Source of the DNA: Paenibacillus sabinae T27 | Lineage (GTDB): Bacteria > Bacillota > Bacilli > Paenibacillales > Paenibacillaceae | Length of the DNA stretch: 64,000 nt | NCBI RefSeq assembly: GCF_000612505.1 | Contig: NZ_CP004078.1 | Coordinates: 1,910,001 to 1,974,000, forward strand | Direction of reading: 5' to 3' | Shown here: positions 21,292 to 29,668 of the stretch, piece by piece | How positions within the stretch are numbered: position 1 is the first letter of the stretch | Layout: every line of letters starts with the position of its first letter | Program-made: the position numbers and the translations under genes | The notes under the pieces: generated by a model | Databases searched by the model: none | The model's input: only the letters and a program-made list of their open reading frames with translations | What the model was told of the DNA's origin: nothing

Positions 21292-22281
21292 TCAGCGGAT
21301 CGGAACCGCAAATACAACATGCAGCCGACCTTGGATGCGCCGGTGTTTCGTAATATAGCCATTGCCATCGAACCAGGCCAGCAGGCCGGAGAGCGAGGGA
21401 TAACCGTCTTCTTCCGGCAGCGGCGCAGGGTCCCCTTCCGCGAGCATCAAGTCGGCAATGCAGATTCGGCCGTGGGGCTTCAGCACCCGGCGCATTTCCT
21501 TGGCGGCCAGTGTCTGCTGCTCCCCAGCAAGATGATGAAAGGCGAAGCTGGATACGGCAAAGTCGAATCTCTCGTCAATGAACGGCAGCGCCAGAAAATT
21601 GCCGAGCTTCGTCTTAAGCTTCGGATATTTCCGGCCGCATTGCTTCAGCATTTCCTTCGACTGGTCGACTCCCGTCATGTTCGCGCCTAGCTCCATCAAT
21701 TTTCCGGCCAGATTGCCGGTTCCCGTGCCGATGTCGAGCCCTTTTTCCCCGGGGACCGGCACCAACCACTCCACTGCCAGCTCCAGGGCCTCTTCATAGC
21801 CTGCATATTCGGCGGCACTGCGGACATTCCGATCATGCAGGACGGCCCGGCTGTCATAGTTCCATTTATCTTCCCAGTTGCGGCTCCCCCGCAGTTTGCG
21901 CGAAGCTTCGGCCAGCGCGTACAGATCGTCCAGCTTCAAGGCGCCTTCTTTTTTGACCATTTCAATCATCGAATCGGCCGTTTCGATCATGCTCTTGATT
22001 TCCAGCCATTTGGCGAACAGCGCGGACCTTTGCAGTTCAAGGTAATACTGAAGCCGCTCGTGATCCCGTCCCTCCCACTCCTGCAGCGCCCTGCGGATAT
22101 CTTCGACGCTCATGCCCGCCTCCCGCAGTGCGATCACCGTCTGAAGCCGCCACACTTCCTGCTCGCTGAACTCGCGGTACTGATTATTACCTTTTGAGGG
22201 GGCGATCAGTCCCTTTTCTTCGTAAAACCGGATGGCCCTGGCCGACAGGCCCAGCTTCTCCGCGATTTCTTTGATTTTCAT
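21292..22281 (-). CDS. MerR regulator fused to a SAM-dependent methyltransferase
   Basis: A 329-residue two-domain protein. Residues 1-70 form a MerR winged helix (MKIKEIAEKLGLSARAIRFYE), followed by a coiled-coil-like segment to about 125 where other MerR proteins dimerise. Residues about 165-329 are a class I methyltransferase with the SAM loop GLDIGTGTGNLAGKLMELGA, VDQSKEML, a motif II-like DFAVSSFAFHHL and VLKPHGRICIADLML. AAAGGAT lies upstream of the ATG. It diverges from mtaD, and the gap holds a MerR-type promoter pointing at mtaD. The methylated substrate and the signal sensed are unknown. Confidence 0.88.
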   Translation of the reverse strand: MKIKEIAEKLGLSARAIRFYEEKGLIAPSKGNNQYREFSEQEVWRLQTVIALREAGMSVEDIRRALQEWEGRDHERLQYYLELQRSALFAKWLEIKSMIETADSMIEMVKKEGALKLDDLYALAEASRKLRGSRNWEDKWNYDSRAVLHDRNVRSAAEYAGYEEALELAVEWLVPVPGEKGLDIGTGTGNLAGKLMELGANMTGVDQSKEMLKQCGRKYPKLKTKLGNFLALPFIDERFDFAVSSFAFHHLAGEQQTLAAKEMRRVLKPHGRICIADLMLAEGDPAPLPEEDGYPSLSGLLAWFDGNGYITKHRRIQGRLHVVFAVPIR

Positions 22282-22337
22282 AGGTTATCCTTTCGTCAAC
22301 TGAGCTTTCTCTATCATATCAAAAAATGAATACCCCC

Positions 22338-22368
22338 TTGACCTTCTCCTTGCGGAAAGGTTTATCCT
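22338..22368 (+). promoter_or_regulatory. MerR-type promoter with 19-bp spacer and internal dyad, driving mtaD
   Basis: TTGACC at 22338-22343, a 19-nt spacer and TATCCT at 22363-22368. The over-long spacer carries an imperfect dyad ACCTTCTCC-TTG-CGGAAAGGT. This is the standard layout of promoters activated by MerR-family proteins. It points to mtaD, about 40 nt away, and lies next to the divergent MerR-methyltransferase gene. Confidence 0.75.
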
Positions 22369-22408
22369 GCGGTTATGAATCGTTCAACCGAAAAGGGAGG
22401 CGCAGGAA

Positions 22409-23695
22409 TTGAGCTTTTTGATCAAAAATGTATGGATTATGGATTTGGTTCAGGAACAACCGGTGAAAGGCGATATCCTGATCGAAGGCGAGAAAATCGC
22501 CGCAATAGGGGCGAATCTGGACGTAGAGCACGCGGATTCAATCGAGGGTGGCGGCATGCTGGCGATGCCCGGGCTCATCAATGCGCACCAGCATACGCCG
22601 ATGAGTCTGCTTAGGGGCTTCTCGGACGATTTGAAGCTGATGGACTGGCTGGAGCGAAAAATGCTTCCCGCAGAGGCGCGTATGACGCCGGACGATATCT
22701 ACTGGGGCGCGCTGCTGTCCATGGCCGAGATGATCCGCTCGGGGACGACGGCTTTTGCCGATATGTACATCCATATGGACGAGATTGCGCGGGCGGTGCA
22801 GGAGACGGGAATGCGGGCCGCATTGACCCGGGGGCTTGTGTTTCACGAAGACGACGGGGGAAAAAGAATGACCGAAGCGCTGGATTTAATCCGGCGCTGG
22901 GACGGCGCGGCCGAAGGCCGGATAACGGCTATGCTCGGTCCGCATTCGCCGTATCTGTGCCCGCCGGAGCCGCTGAGGGAAGTGGTATCCCTTGCGGAAG
23001 CAGAGGATATTCCGGTGCATATCCACCTGGCCGAAACGAAGGAAGAGGTAGCGATCATCCGGCAGAAATACGGGATGACCCCCACGCAGTACCTTTACCA
23101 TCAGGGGCTGTTTGAAAAATGCCATGTGCTGCTGGCTCACGCCGTTCATCTGAACCGCAGGGACGTGGGGCTTCTGAGGGGCATGCGTGGCGGCGTCTCT
23201 CACAACCCGGTTAGCAATCTGAAGCTCGGCTGCGGCATTGCACCGGTAACGGAGATGAGGAATGCGGGCATCACGGTCGGGCTTGGCACGGATGGAGCCG
23301 GCAGTGCAACGACACTCGATATGTTTCAGGAAATCCGGGCGGCGGCCTGGCTGCAAAAAGCGGATTATGGCGATCCGGCTCTTCTTCCAGCTGTGGAAGC
23401 GCTGCGGATGGCAACGGAAGGAAGCGCTAAGCTGCTGAACCTTGAGGGGAAGACGGGAACGCTGAAAGCCGGGGCCAAAGCCGACCTCATTCTCATTGAT
23501 CTGGGCAAGCCACATCTGCAGCCCGTCCATCATGCGGCTTCACTACTTGCATACAGCGCTGTGGGCGCCGATGTGGATACGACGATCGTAAACGGCCGAA
23601 TATTGATGCGGAATCGCCGACTGCTTACGATTGACGAGGAGCAGCTTATGCATGAAGTATCCGGGCGCGCCAAGCGGATTGTGGAGGGAATCTGA
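22409..23695 (+). CDS. mtaD: 5'-methylthioadenosine/S-adenosylhomocysteine deaminase-like amidohydrolase
   Basis: A 428-residue metal-dependent amidohydrolase of the MtaD/TrzN/SsnA group. Metal ligands are visible as NAHQHT (His60, His62), HIHLAETKEE, AHAVHLN and the aspartate in GLGTDGAGS. The family deaminates SAH, MTA or adenosine to the inosyl forms; guanine-type substrates cannot be excluded. The start is TTG at 22409, 8 nt after AAAGGGAGG. The neighbouring MerR-methyltransferase would produce SAH, a fitting substrate, which is inference from context. Confidence 0.83.
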   Translation: MSFLIKNVWIMDLVQEQPVKGDILIEGEKIAAIGANLDVEHADSIEGGGMLAMPGLINAHQHTPMSLLRGFSDDLKLMDWLERKMLPAEARMTPDDIYWGALLSMAEMIRSGTTAFADMYIHMDEIARAVQETGMRAALTRGLVFHEDDGGKRMTEALDLIRRWDGAAEGRITAMLGPHSPYLCPPEPLREVVSLAEAEDIPVHIHLAETKEEVAIIRQKYGMTPTQYLYHQGLFEKCHVLLAHAVHLNRRDVGLLRGMRGGVSHNPVSNLKLGCGIAPVTEMRNAGITVGLGTDGAGSATTLDMFQEIRAAAWLQKADYGDPALLPAVEALRMATEGSAKLLNLEGKTGTLKAGAKADLILIDLGKPHLQPVHHAASLLAYSAVGADVDTTIVNGRILMRNRRLLTIDEEQLMHEVSGRAKRIVEGI

Positions 23696-23810
23696 CAGAA
23701 TAATGCTTTGAATTTGAAGTAAACCCTTTCGGGTATCCGCCGATATGATATGATAGGTAACGAATAAAAGTAACCAGAAGATCATCGGAACGGAAAGGGG
23801 CTTAATAACG

Positions 23811-25412
23811 ATGCAGCGCTTTGAGGACAGTATCTATGATCTGATCGTGGAAACCTCCACCAATTTGCCGGGCGACGTCCGGCGGGCGGTCGCCGCGGGG
23901 CGGAGCCTTGAAGACAAGGCCACCCGTTCGGGGCTTGCGCTGACGACGATTGCGCATAATATCGGCATGGCCGAGCGGCAGATTTCGCCTATTTGCCAGG
24001 ATACGGGCATGCCGACATTTTTCATACATACGCCGGTAGGCGGAAGCCAGCTTGAAATTAAGCGTGACATTCACACTGCCATCGCGAGGGCGACCCGGGA
24101 CGGCAAGCTGCGGCCGAACTCCGTCGATTCGCTGACCGGACGGAACAGCGGCGACAATCTCGGCGAAGGCACGCCGGTGATTCATTTTGAGCAGTGGGAA
24201 GAGGAGCATGTAGAGGTGCGGCTCATTCTTAAAGGAGGCGGCTGCGAGAACAAGAACATCCAGTACAGCCTTCCCGCCGAGCTTGAAGGTCTTGGAAAAG
24301 CGGGACGAGACCTGGACGGCATCCGCAAATGCGTTCTTCATGCCGTCTATCAAGCCCAGGGGCAGGGCTGCAGCGCAGGCTTTATCGGAGTGGGGATCGG
24401 CGGCGACCGGGCATCCGGCTATGAGCTTGCGAAGCAGCAGCTATTCCGCAAGGTGGACGATATCAATCCGAACCAAGAGTTGCGTGAACTGGAAGAATAT
24501 ATTATGGAGAATGCCAACAAGCTCGGGATCGGTACAATGGGCTTCGGGGGCGAGGTAACGCTGCTCGGCTGCAAGGCCGGGGTGATGAACCGATTACCGG
24601 CAAGCTTCTTCGTCTCCGTGGCCTATAACTGCTGGGCGTTCCGCCGACAGGGTGTACTGATCGACGCGGGCAGCGGCGAGATTCGGGAATGGCTGTACGA
24701 GCGTGGCACCGGCATTTCGGTAGGAGAGGACGAAGCGGCTGTATCCGCGGCAGCAGATGAAGCCTTGACCGGCGGCGCTGCTTGGGCGGACGGAGCCGCG
24801 CCCGCCGAAGAAGCGGCCCACGGCAGCAGTCCTCGCGAGATCCGGCTGACCACGCCGATCAGTGAGGAGGACATCCGGGCCCTGCGCGTGGGCGATGTGG
24901 TGATCTTGTCCGGTGATCTGCACACCGGACGCGACGCGCTACATAAGTATCTGACCGATCATGAGTCTCCGGTCGATCTGAACGGGGCGGTCATTTACCA
25001 CTGCGGTCCCGTTATGCTCAAAGACGAGGAAGGCTGGCATGTGAAGGCTGCCGGCCCGACAACGAGCATTCGCGAGGAGCCGTATCAGGGCGATATCATC
25101 AAGAAATTCGGCATCCGAGCGGTTATCGGCAAGGGCGGCATGGGGGCAAAGACCCTTCAGGCGCTCAACGAGCATGGCGGCGTATATCTGAATGCGATCG
25201 GCGGAGCGGCCCAGTATTACGCCGAATGCATCAAGAAGGTGGACGGCGTCGATTTTATGGAATTCGGCATCCCCGAGGCGATGTGGCATCTGACGGTGGA
25301 CGGCTTTGCGGCGATTGTGACGATGGACGCCCACGGAAACAGCCTGCATGCCGATGTGGAGAAGGACTCCGCAGAGAAGCTGGCGCAGTTCCGCGAGGCG
25401 GTATTCAAGTAG
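23811..25412 (+). CDS. fumA: Fumarate hydratase class I (iron-sulfur)
   Basis: TCA enzyme interconverting fumarate and malate; 533 residues, with the alpha and beta parts fused as in E. coli FumA. The alpha part has ICQDTGMPTFF (Cys62, a cluster ligand), GGGCENKNIQ (second Cys) and GFGGEVTLLGCKAG (third). The beta part starts near LRVGDVVILSGDLHTGRDA and includes GPTTSIREEPY and IGKGGMGAKT. An Ala-rich linker (about residues 305-340) joins the halves. GGAAAGGGG lies about 10 nt before the ATG. It is an oxygen-sensitive cluster enzyme, in contrast to class II FumC. Confidence 0.93.
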   Translation: MQRFEDSIYDLIVETSTNLPGDVRRAVAAGRSLEDKATRSGLALTTIAHNIGMAERQISPICQDTGMPTFFIHTPVGGSQLEIKRDIHTAIARATRDGKLRPNSVDSLTGRNSGDNLGEGTPVIHFEQWEEEHVEVRLILKGGGCENKNIQYSLPAELEGLGKAGRDLDGIRKCVLHAVYQAQGQGCSAGFIGVGIGGDRASGYELAKQQLFRKVDDINPNQELRELEEYIMENANKLGIGTMGFGGEVTLLGCKAGVMNRLPASFFVSVAYNCWAFRRQGVLIDAGSGEIREWLYERGTGISVGEDEAAVSAAADEALTGGAAWADGAAPAEEAAHGSSPREIRLTTPISEEDIRALRVGDVVILSGDLHTGRDALHKYLTDHESPVDLNGAVIYHCGPVMLKDEEGWHVKAAGPTTSIREEPYQGDIIKKFGIRAVIGKGGMGAKTLQALNEHGGVYLNAIGGAAQYYAECIKKVDGVDFMEFGIPEAMWHLTVDGFAAIVTMDAHGNSLHADVEKDSAEKLAQFREAVFK

Positions 25413-25453
25413 CCCTGACCGAATATGGGCCTGATCGGAATCATACGACCAAT

Positions 25454-25490
25454 GGAGTGCAGACGTTGAACGTTTGCGCTCCGTTTTTTT
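25454..25490 (+). terminator. Rho-independent terminator after fumA
   Basis: GGAGTGCAGACG at 25454-25465 pairs with CGTTTGCGCTCC at 25471-25482 (two G-U), with a 5-nt loop and seven T. The T-run merges directly with the first Pho box of phoR. Confidence 0.9.
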
Positions 25491-25532
25491 AACATTCCCT
25501 TTACAATCATGTGCTGGTATTTTTGATAGAAT
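25489..25532 (+). promoter_or_regulatory. Pho-box promoter upstream of phoR
   Basis: TTAACA at 25489-25494 and TTTACA at 25500-25505 are spaced by exactly 11 bp, the PhoP-binding pattern. A TAGAAT at 25527-25532 can serve as -10. Transcription would start near 25539, about 50 nt before phoR. Confidence 0.65.
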
Positions 25533-25587
25533 CGGGCTACGATAAAAAGATATCAGTTCAATTCAATAAGAAAGAGGCAAATGCAGC

Positions 25588-27384
25588 ATGAGACCGTTTC
25601 GAGTCCGTCTAACGTTTATACTTATGATTTTAATTGGCATTTCCATGATCGGAACGGGCTTCACGATGGCTCATCTGTTCAAGAAATCCCATATTAGCGC
25701 ACTTGAGGATAACATGTCCCGGGAAATAAATCTGCTGACGGGCACGATGGAATTCCGCGATATGAACGGCAGCGACGCCTACAATTACTATACCGGGCAG
25801 GCTCACAGCATCTCCAAGCTCACGAATTCCCGAATCACCTTTATTGCAAAAGACGGCAAAGTTCTCGGCGATTCCGAGAAAAATCCGCAGCTGATGGACA
25901 ATCATCTGGGCCGCGAGGAAGAAATAATGGCCGCCAAGAATGGGATCGGGCGGGCGATCCGTTACAGCGATACGCTGGATCGGAATATGCTGTATGTGGC
26001 CAAAAAGGTATTATCCTCGAACGGCCGTTTCGACGGATATATCCGTCTGTCCATGGGCCTAGATGCGGTTGAAGAGGGATTAAACAGAGCCTGGATCATC
26101 ATGGCTGGCGGACTTGTTCTGCTGTTTATTGCGGCCGCTTTGGTCAGCTATAGAGTTGCATTCAGTCTTACCTCCCCGCTGGAACAGATTACCCGGGTCG
26201 CCCGACGTATTACCGATCTCGATTACGACGCCCGGGTTCCCTTCAAGAGAAAGGATGAAATCGGCCAGCTGGCGAGTGCGATCAATGTAATGGCTGACAG
26301 CCTGCAGACCCAGCTCCGTACGATCCGCGATAATGAGAACCTGCTGCAGAGTGTGCTGGACAACATCACCGGCGGTATTTTGCTGGTGGATGCGGAAGGG
26401 AAAATCGCGCTGCTCAACAAAGCAGCGGAGAAGATGCTGGATGTAAGGGCGGACGATATGGTCGGCCGTTCCTTCCGGGAACTGAAGCGCCACTATGAGC
26501 TGACCCGCATTCTGGAGGAGGGGCTGTCCTGCAGGGAGCCGATTCACGAGGAGCGGAACTTCTATAACTCTGGCGAGCGCATTGTGCGCCTGGACGGCGT
26601 GCCGATGACGCAGGACGGAACTTATCAGGGAATGCTCTTCCTGCTTCAGGAAGTGACGGAAATCCGGAGGCTGGAACGGATGCGCAGCGAATTCGTCGCC
26701 AATGTCTCGCATGAGCTTAAGACGCCTGTCGCGGCAGTCAAGGGGTTCGCGGAAACTCTGCTCAGTGGCGGAGTGAAGGACGAGAAGACGGCGAACTCTT
26801 TTTTGCAAATTATTTATGACGAGAACGAGCGGCTCAACCGCTTGATCGGGGATATTCTGGAGCTGTCCAAGATCGAGTCCAAGCGGGTTCAGCTCGAATG
26901 CTCTCCGGTTCATTTGTCATCTTTCTTCGATTCGCTGCTGGAGACGATGAGCAAGGTGGCCGAGAAAAAAAGCATCACCCTGAGCGCGGAAGTGCCGGAG
27001 GAGCTGTTCATGGAAGGCGACGAGGACAAGCTCCGGCAAATTTTTCTCAATCTGCTCTCCAATGCAATCAACTATACCCATGAAGGCGGCAATGTAAAAG
27101 TAAGAGCGGTCAACCGGCAGAACAAGGACGGCGAGGAAACGGTCGTATTTACAGTCGTCGATACCGGTATGGGCATTCCGCGCAAGGATTTGCCGCGTAT
27201 ATTCGAACGGTTTTACCGGGTAGACAAGGCGAGATCGCGAAGTTCGGGGGGGACCGGTCTCGGGCTGTCGATCGTCAAGCATCTGGTCGAGCTGCACCGG
27301 GGAGCGATTTCCGTAGAAAGCGACCTTGGCATCGGAACGACGTTTACTCTGGAGCTGCCGCTTTTGCAGGACAATGCCATTTAA
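25588..27384 (+). CDS. phoR: Phosphate-sensing histidine kinase PhoR (PnpS type)
   Basis: A 598-residue membrane kinase. Helix 1 (about residues 9-30), an extracytoplasmic sensor domain of about 130 residues, helix 2 (about 170-190), a HAMP domain (TSPLEQITRVARRITDLDYD), a PAS domain (about 255-360) and the H-box VANVSHELKTPV with the phospho-acceptor His375 can be seen. The N, G1 and G2 boxes follow (NAINYTHEGG, DTGMGIPRKD, GTGLGLSIVKHL). It precedes phoP, the reverse of the Bacillus phoP-phoR order, and has its own Pho-box promoter. Confidence 0.92.
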   Translation: MRPFRVRLTFILMILIGISMIGTGFTMAHLFKKSHISALEDNMSREINLLTGTMEFRDMNGSDAYNYYTGQAHSISKLTNSRITFIAKDGKVLGDSEKNPQLMDNHLGREEEIMAAKNGIGRAIRYSDTLDRNMLYVAKKVLSSNGRFDGYIRLSMGLDAVEEGLNRAWIIMAGGLVLLFIAAALVSYRVAFSLTSPLEQITRVARRITDLDYDARVPFKRKDEIGQLASAINVMADSLQTQLRTIRDNENLLQSVLDNITGGILLVDAEGKIALLNKAAEKMLDVRADDMVGRSFRELKRHYELTRILEEGLSCREPIHEERNFYNSGERIVRLDGVPMTQDGTYQGMLFLLQEVTEIRRLERMRSEFVANVSHELKTPVAAVKGFAETLLSGGVKDEKTANSFLQIIYDENERLNRLIGDILELSKIESKRVQLECSPVHLSSFFDSLLETMSKVAEKKSITLSAEVPEELFMEGDEDKLRQIFLNLLSNAINYTHEGGNVKVRAVNRQNKDGEETVVFTVVDTGMGIPRKDLPRIFERFYRVDKARSRSSGGTGLGLSIVKHLVELHRGAISVESDLGIGTTFTLELPLLQDNAI

Positions 27385-27385
27385 A

Positions 27386-27428
27386 TTAAAATGAGTTTTA
27401 CACCAGGTTAACATTCCGATGATATGAT
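27386..27428 (+). promoter_or_regulatory. Pho-box promoter upstream of phoP
   Basis: Three hexamers at an exact 11-bp period, TTAAAA (27386), TTTACA (27397) and TTAACA (27408), are followed 9 nt later by TATGAT at 27423-27428. It lies between phoR and phoP and suggests autoregulation of phoP. Confidence 0.75.
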
Positions 27429-27462
27429 AGGCTTGTCACAAATTTGGAGGACGGGGGAACCT

Positions 27463-28191
27463 ATGGCACAACGATTACTAGTCATCGAAGACGAACCTAC
27501 ACTGGCCCGGCTGCTGTCGTATAATTTGGTGCAGGAAGGCTACGAGGTCGCGCATGAGGATCATGGAACGACGGGGTATGACCGTGCGGTCAAGGAGCAT
27601 TTTGATCTGATTGTGCTGGATCTCATGCTGCCGGGGATGAACGGAATTGACATTTTGGACAAACTGCGCGGCCAGGGGATCCGAACGCCCATCATCGTCC
27701 TTACGGCCAAGAATACCGAAGATGATGTGGTCCGGGGGCTGAAATCGGGAGCCGATGATTACATGACGAAGCCTTTCGGTGTATCCGAACTGCTCGCACG
27801 GGTCAGCGCCGTACTTCGGCGCGTATCCGGCGTTACCGAAGAAGCTCCGGTTACCACGGGAACAACAGGTTCCACCATTATTTTGGGACAGCTGGAAATT
27901 TACCCTGAGCGGTACGAGGTTACGTTGGGCGGCCAGAGCATCAATCTGCGCCCCAAAGAATTCGAAGTCCTGCTGTATCTGGCCCGGAAGCCGGGCGTGG
28001 TGCTGACAAGGGACGATTTGATGAACGCCGTGTGGGGATTCGATTACATCGGCGGCCAGCGTACGGTGGATGTGCATGTCAGTTCGCTGCGCAAGAAGCT
28101 GGAGCTGGACCCCGAATCGGTCCATATCGACTCCATCCGCGGTGTCGGCTACAAGCTGGTTGTCAACAAGCAGAGAACTCCGGTCGTTTAA
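27463..28191 (+). CDS. phoP: Phosphate response regulator PhoP
   Basis: A 242-residue OmpR-type response regulator. The receiver domain has the acidic pair EDEP at residues 8-11, the phospho-acceptor Asp53 in VLDLMLPG, TAKN and the Lys of MTKPFG. The C-terminal winged helix ends GQRTVDVHVSSLRKKLE...IRGVGYKL. The frame is open from 27424, but the conserved start MAQRLLVIEDEP at 27463 follows GGGGGAA and GGAGGA. The DNA-binding domain would recognise the Pho boxes found around it. The last codons are part of the terminator stem. Confidence 0.94.
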   Translation: MAQRLLVIEDEPTLARLLSYNLVQEGYEVAHEDHGTTGYDRAVKEHFDLIVLDLMLPGMNGIDILDKLRGQGIRTPIIVLTAKNTEDDVVRGLKSGADDYMTKPFGVSELLARVSAVLRRVSGVTEEAPVTTGTTGSTIILGQLEIYPERYEVTLGGQSINLRPKEFEVLLYLARKPGVVLTRDDLMNAVWGFDYIGGQRTVDVHVSSLRKKLELDPESVHIDSIRGVGYKLVVNKQRTPVV

Positions 28192-28213
28192 CTAGGCCCG
28201 GGGTTCTTTTTTT
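28174..28213 (+). terminator. Terminator overlapping the end of phoP
   Basis: AGAACTCCGG at 28174-28183 pairs with CCGGGGTTCT at 28198-28207 (one G-U), followed by seven T. The left arm lies within the last phoP codons. Confidence 0.8.
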
Positions 28214-28224
28214 CTAGGACTTCC

Positions 28225-28278
28225 TTCACATTTCTTTAACGGAAAGTAAATATTGCCATGACAATCGGCTGATACGCT
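28225..28278 (+). promoter_or_regulatory. Pho-box promoter upstream of the CBS/chemoreceptor-like gene
   Basis: Hexamers TTCACA (28225), TTAACG (28236), TAAATA (28247) and ATGACA (28258) follow an 11-bp period. A weak -10, TACGCT at 28273-28278, lies 9 nt after the last, the same gap as in the phoP and pstB promoters. The outer two boxes are the strongest. Confidence 0.6.
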
Positions 28279-28310
28279 ATGAGCATTAAGGTCATGCGGG
28301 AGGAATGGGC

Positions 28311-29591
28311 GTGCAGTTACTCATATCGGTTGAGGAGAACGAGAACAGACTGGGTGGAACGAAGGGGACCGGAGCAGCAGGCCGGACGGGTACAGACAAG
28401 CCTGTGCTAACACAGCAGGAAATGGGACCAAATGATCAGATATCCCGGTATAAAAGCGAAGCTGGGCAGACGGAAGCTGTGTCATCCCTTGAACAGGACC
28501 ATCCGTCAGGCCGCCCTTTAAACATATCGCTTATGGACTACTGTCTCTCCGTTCCGGAAATCGATCAAGAGCTCGGCTGCTTTGAGGCGCTTGCGGTATT
28601 TCGCGACTATCCGAATGCTCCGTGCATTGTCGTAACGGATGGGGAGGGGCGCCCTGTCGGCTTGTTGATGCGAGACGCTTTTCATCGCCATCTGTCGGGA
28701 AGGTTCTCCGCGGAATTATTCTATGCTCATCCGGCGTCCCGTTTTGCGGATAAGGAAGCTCTTATGGTTGACAGCAAGGTATCGCCTACCGAGCTGATAG
28801 GCCAGGCTTTACGGCGAACGGAAGAGCGGTTTTACGACTGCGTCCTGGTAACGGAGGAAGGAAGACTTAAAGGCGCTCTGACCGTAAGGGATTTAATGGC
28901 ACTCTCCGGCCGGCTGCAGGATCGGGCGGAGCAGGAGCGCCGCCTGGCCGTGGAAGGCAGCAGTGTTCATGTTGGCGAAATGGAGTCGGCCCTGAAATTA
29001 GCGGCATCCGCTGCAGAGGCGGCCCGGGCAGAATGCAGCCGGATGGAGCACTGGATCACGGCCGGCTCCGGGAAGCTGGACCATGTACATAACTCGTATC
29101 TGCGTGTCGAGGATCGAATGAATGAACAGCGAAGCCAGGTACAAGAGCTGCTTAATAATGTGTCGGGGATCGCTTCTCTGACGGCAGAGATCAGCGGGAT
29201 TGCCGAGACCAGCGAGCTGCTTGCGCTGAACGCCTCCATTGAGGCGGCTCATGCCGGGGCGCATGGGCGGGGATTTCAGGTCGTGGCGGGGGAAGTGCGC
29301 TCGCTCGCCCATCATACCCGCAGTTTGACGGTCAGCATTTCTTCGCTGCTTGGCAAGATTGGCGAGCTGGCCGCCCGCACGGCGGAGCTTACCGGAGCCG
29401 CAGCGGGCGATATCGGCGGCAGTGCGGAGGAAGTGACGGCCGCGAAGGAACTCTTCTCAAACTTGAAATCCGCAGTTTCTACCGTGGAGCAAGCAGATGA
29501 GACGGCGTGCCGGTTGGCGCGGGAGAGTGCGGACCGGGCTTTGGAGGTCAAAGGGAGATTGCTTGCGATGAATGATTTTACAGAGCGTTAA
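28311..29591 (+). CDS. Soluble CBS-domain protein with a chemoreceptor signalling tip
   Basis: A 426-residue protein without any membrane segment. Residues about 1-65 are polar and probably disordered. Residues about 70-205 look like a CBS pair (PCIVVTDGEGRPVGLLMRDAF and CVLVTEEGRLKGALTVRDLM). The rest is a long coiled coil whose bend carries the methyl-accepting hairpin core SELLALNASIEAAHAGAHGR and FQVVAGEVRSLAHHT, which binds CheA and CheW in chemoreceptors. The start is GTG 28311, because GGGAGGA at 28298-28304 abuts the ATG at 28305 but is 6 nt from the GTG. It lies between phoP and pstB behind Pho boxes, so a phosphate-linked signalling role is inferred. Confidence 0.82.
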   Translation: MQLLISVEENENRLGGTKGTGAAGRTGTDKPVLTQQEMGPNDQISRYKSEAGQTEAVSSLEQDHPSGRPLNISLMDYCLSVPEIDQELGCFEALAVFRDYPNAPCIVVTDGEGRPVGLLMRDAFHRHLSGRFSAELFYAHPASRFADKEALMVDSKVSPTELIGQALRRTEERFYDCVLVTEEGRLKGALTVRDLMALSGRLQDRAEQERRLAVEGSSVHVGEMESALKLAASAAEAARAECSRMEHWITAGSGKLDHVHNSYLRVEDRMNEQRSQVQELLNNVSGIASLTAEISGIAETSELLALNASIEAAHAGAHGRGFQVVAGEVRSLAHHTRSLTVSISSLLGKIGELAARTAELTGAAAGDIGGSAEEVTAAKELFSNLKSAVSTVEQADETACRLARESADRALEVKGRLLAMNDFTER

Positions 29592-29630
29592 CAATTCTCT
29601 GGACTGGCATTTACAAACAGAGCATATAAT
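29577..29630 (+). promoter_or_regulatory. Pho-box promoter upstream of pstB
   Basis: TTTACA (29577), TTAACA (29588) and TTTACA (29610) sit on an 11-bp lattice, the position at 29599 being degenerate. A consensus TATAAT at 29625-29630 follows 9 nt after the last box. The first box lies within the end of the preceding coding region. Confidence 0.78.
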
Positions 29631-29668
29631 AGCTCCGAAGAGTGATGAGAAGGAGACAGACACCTATA

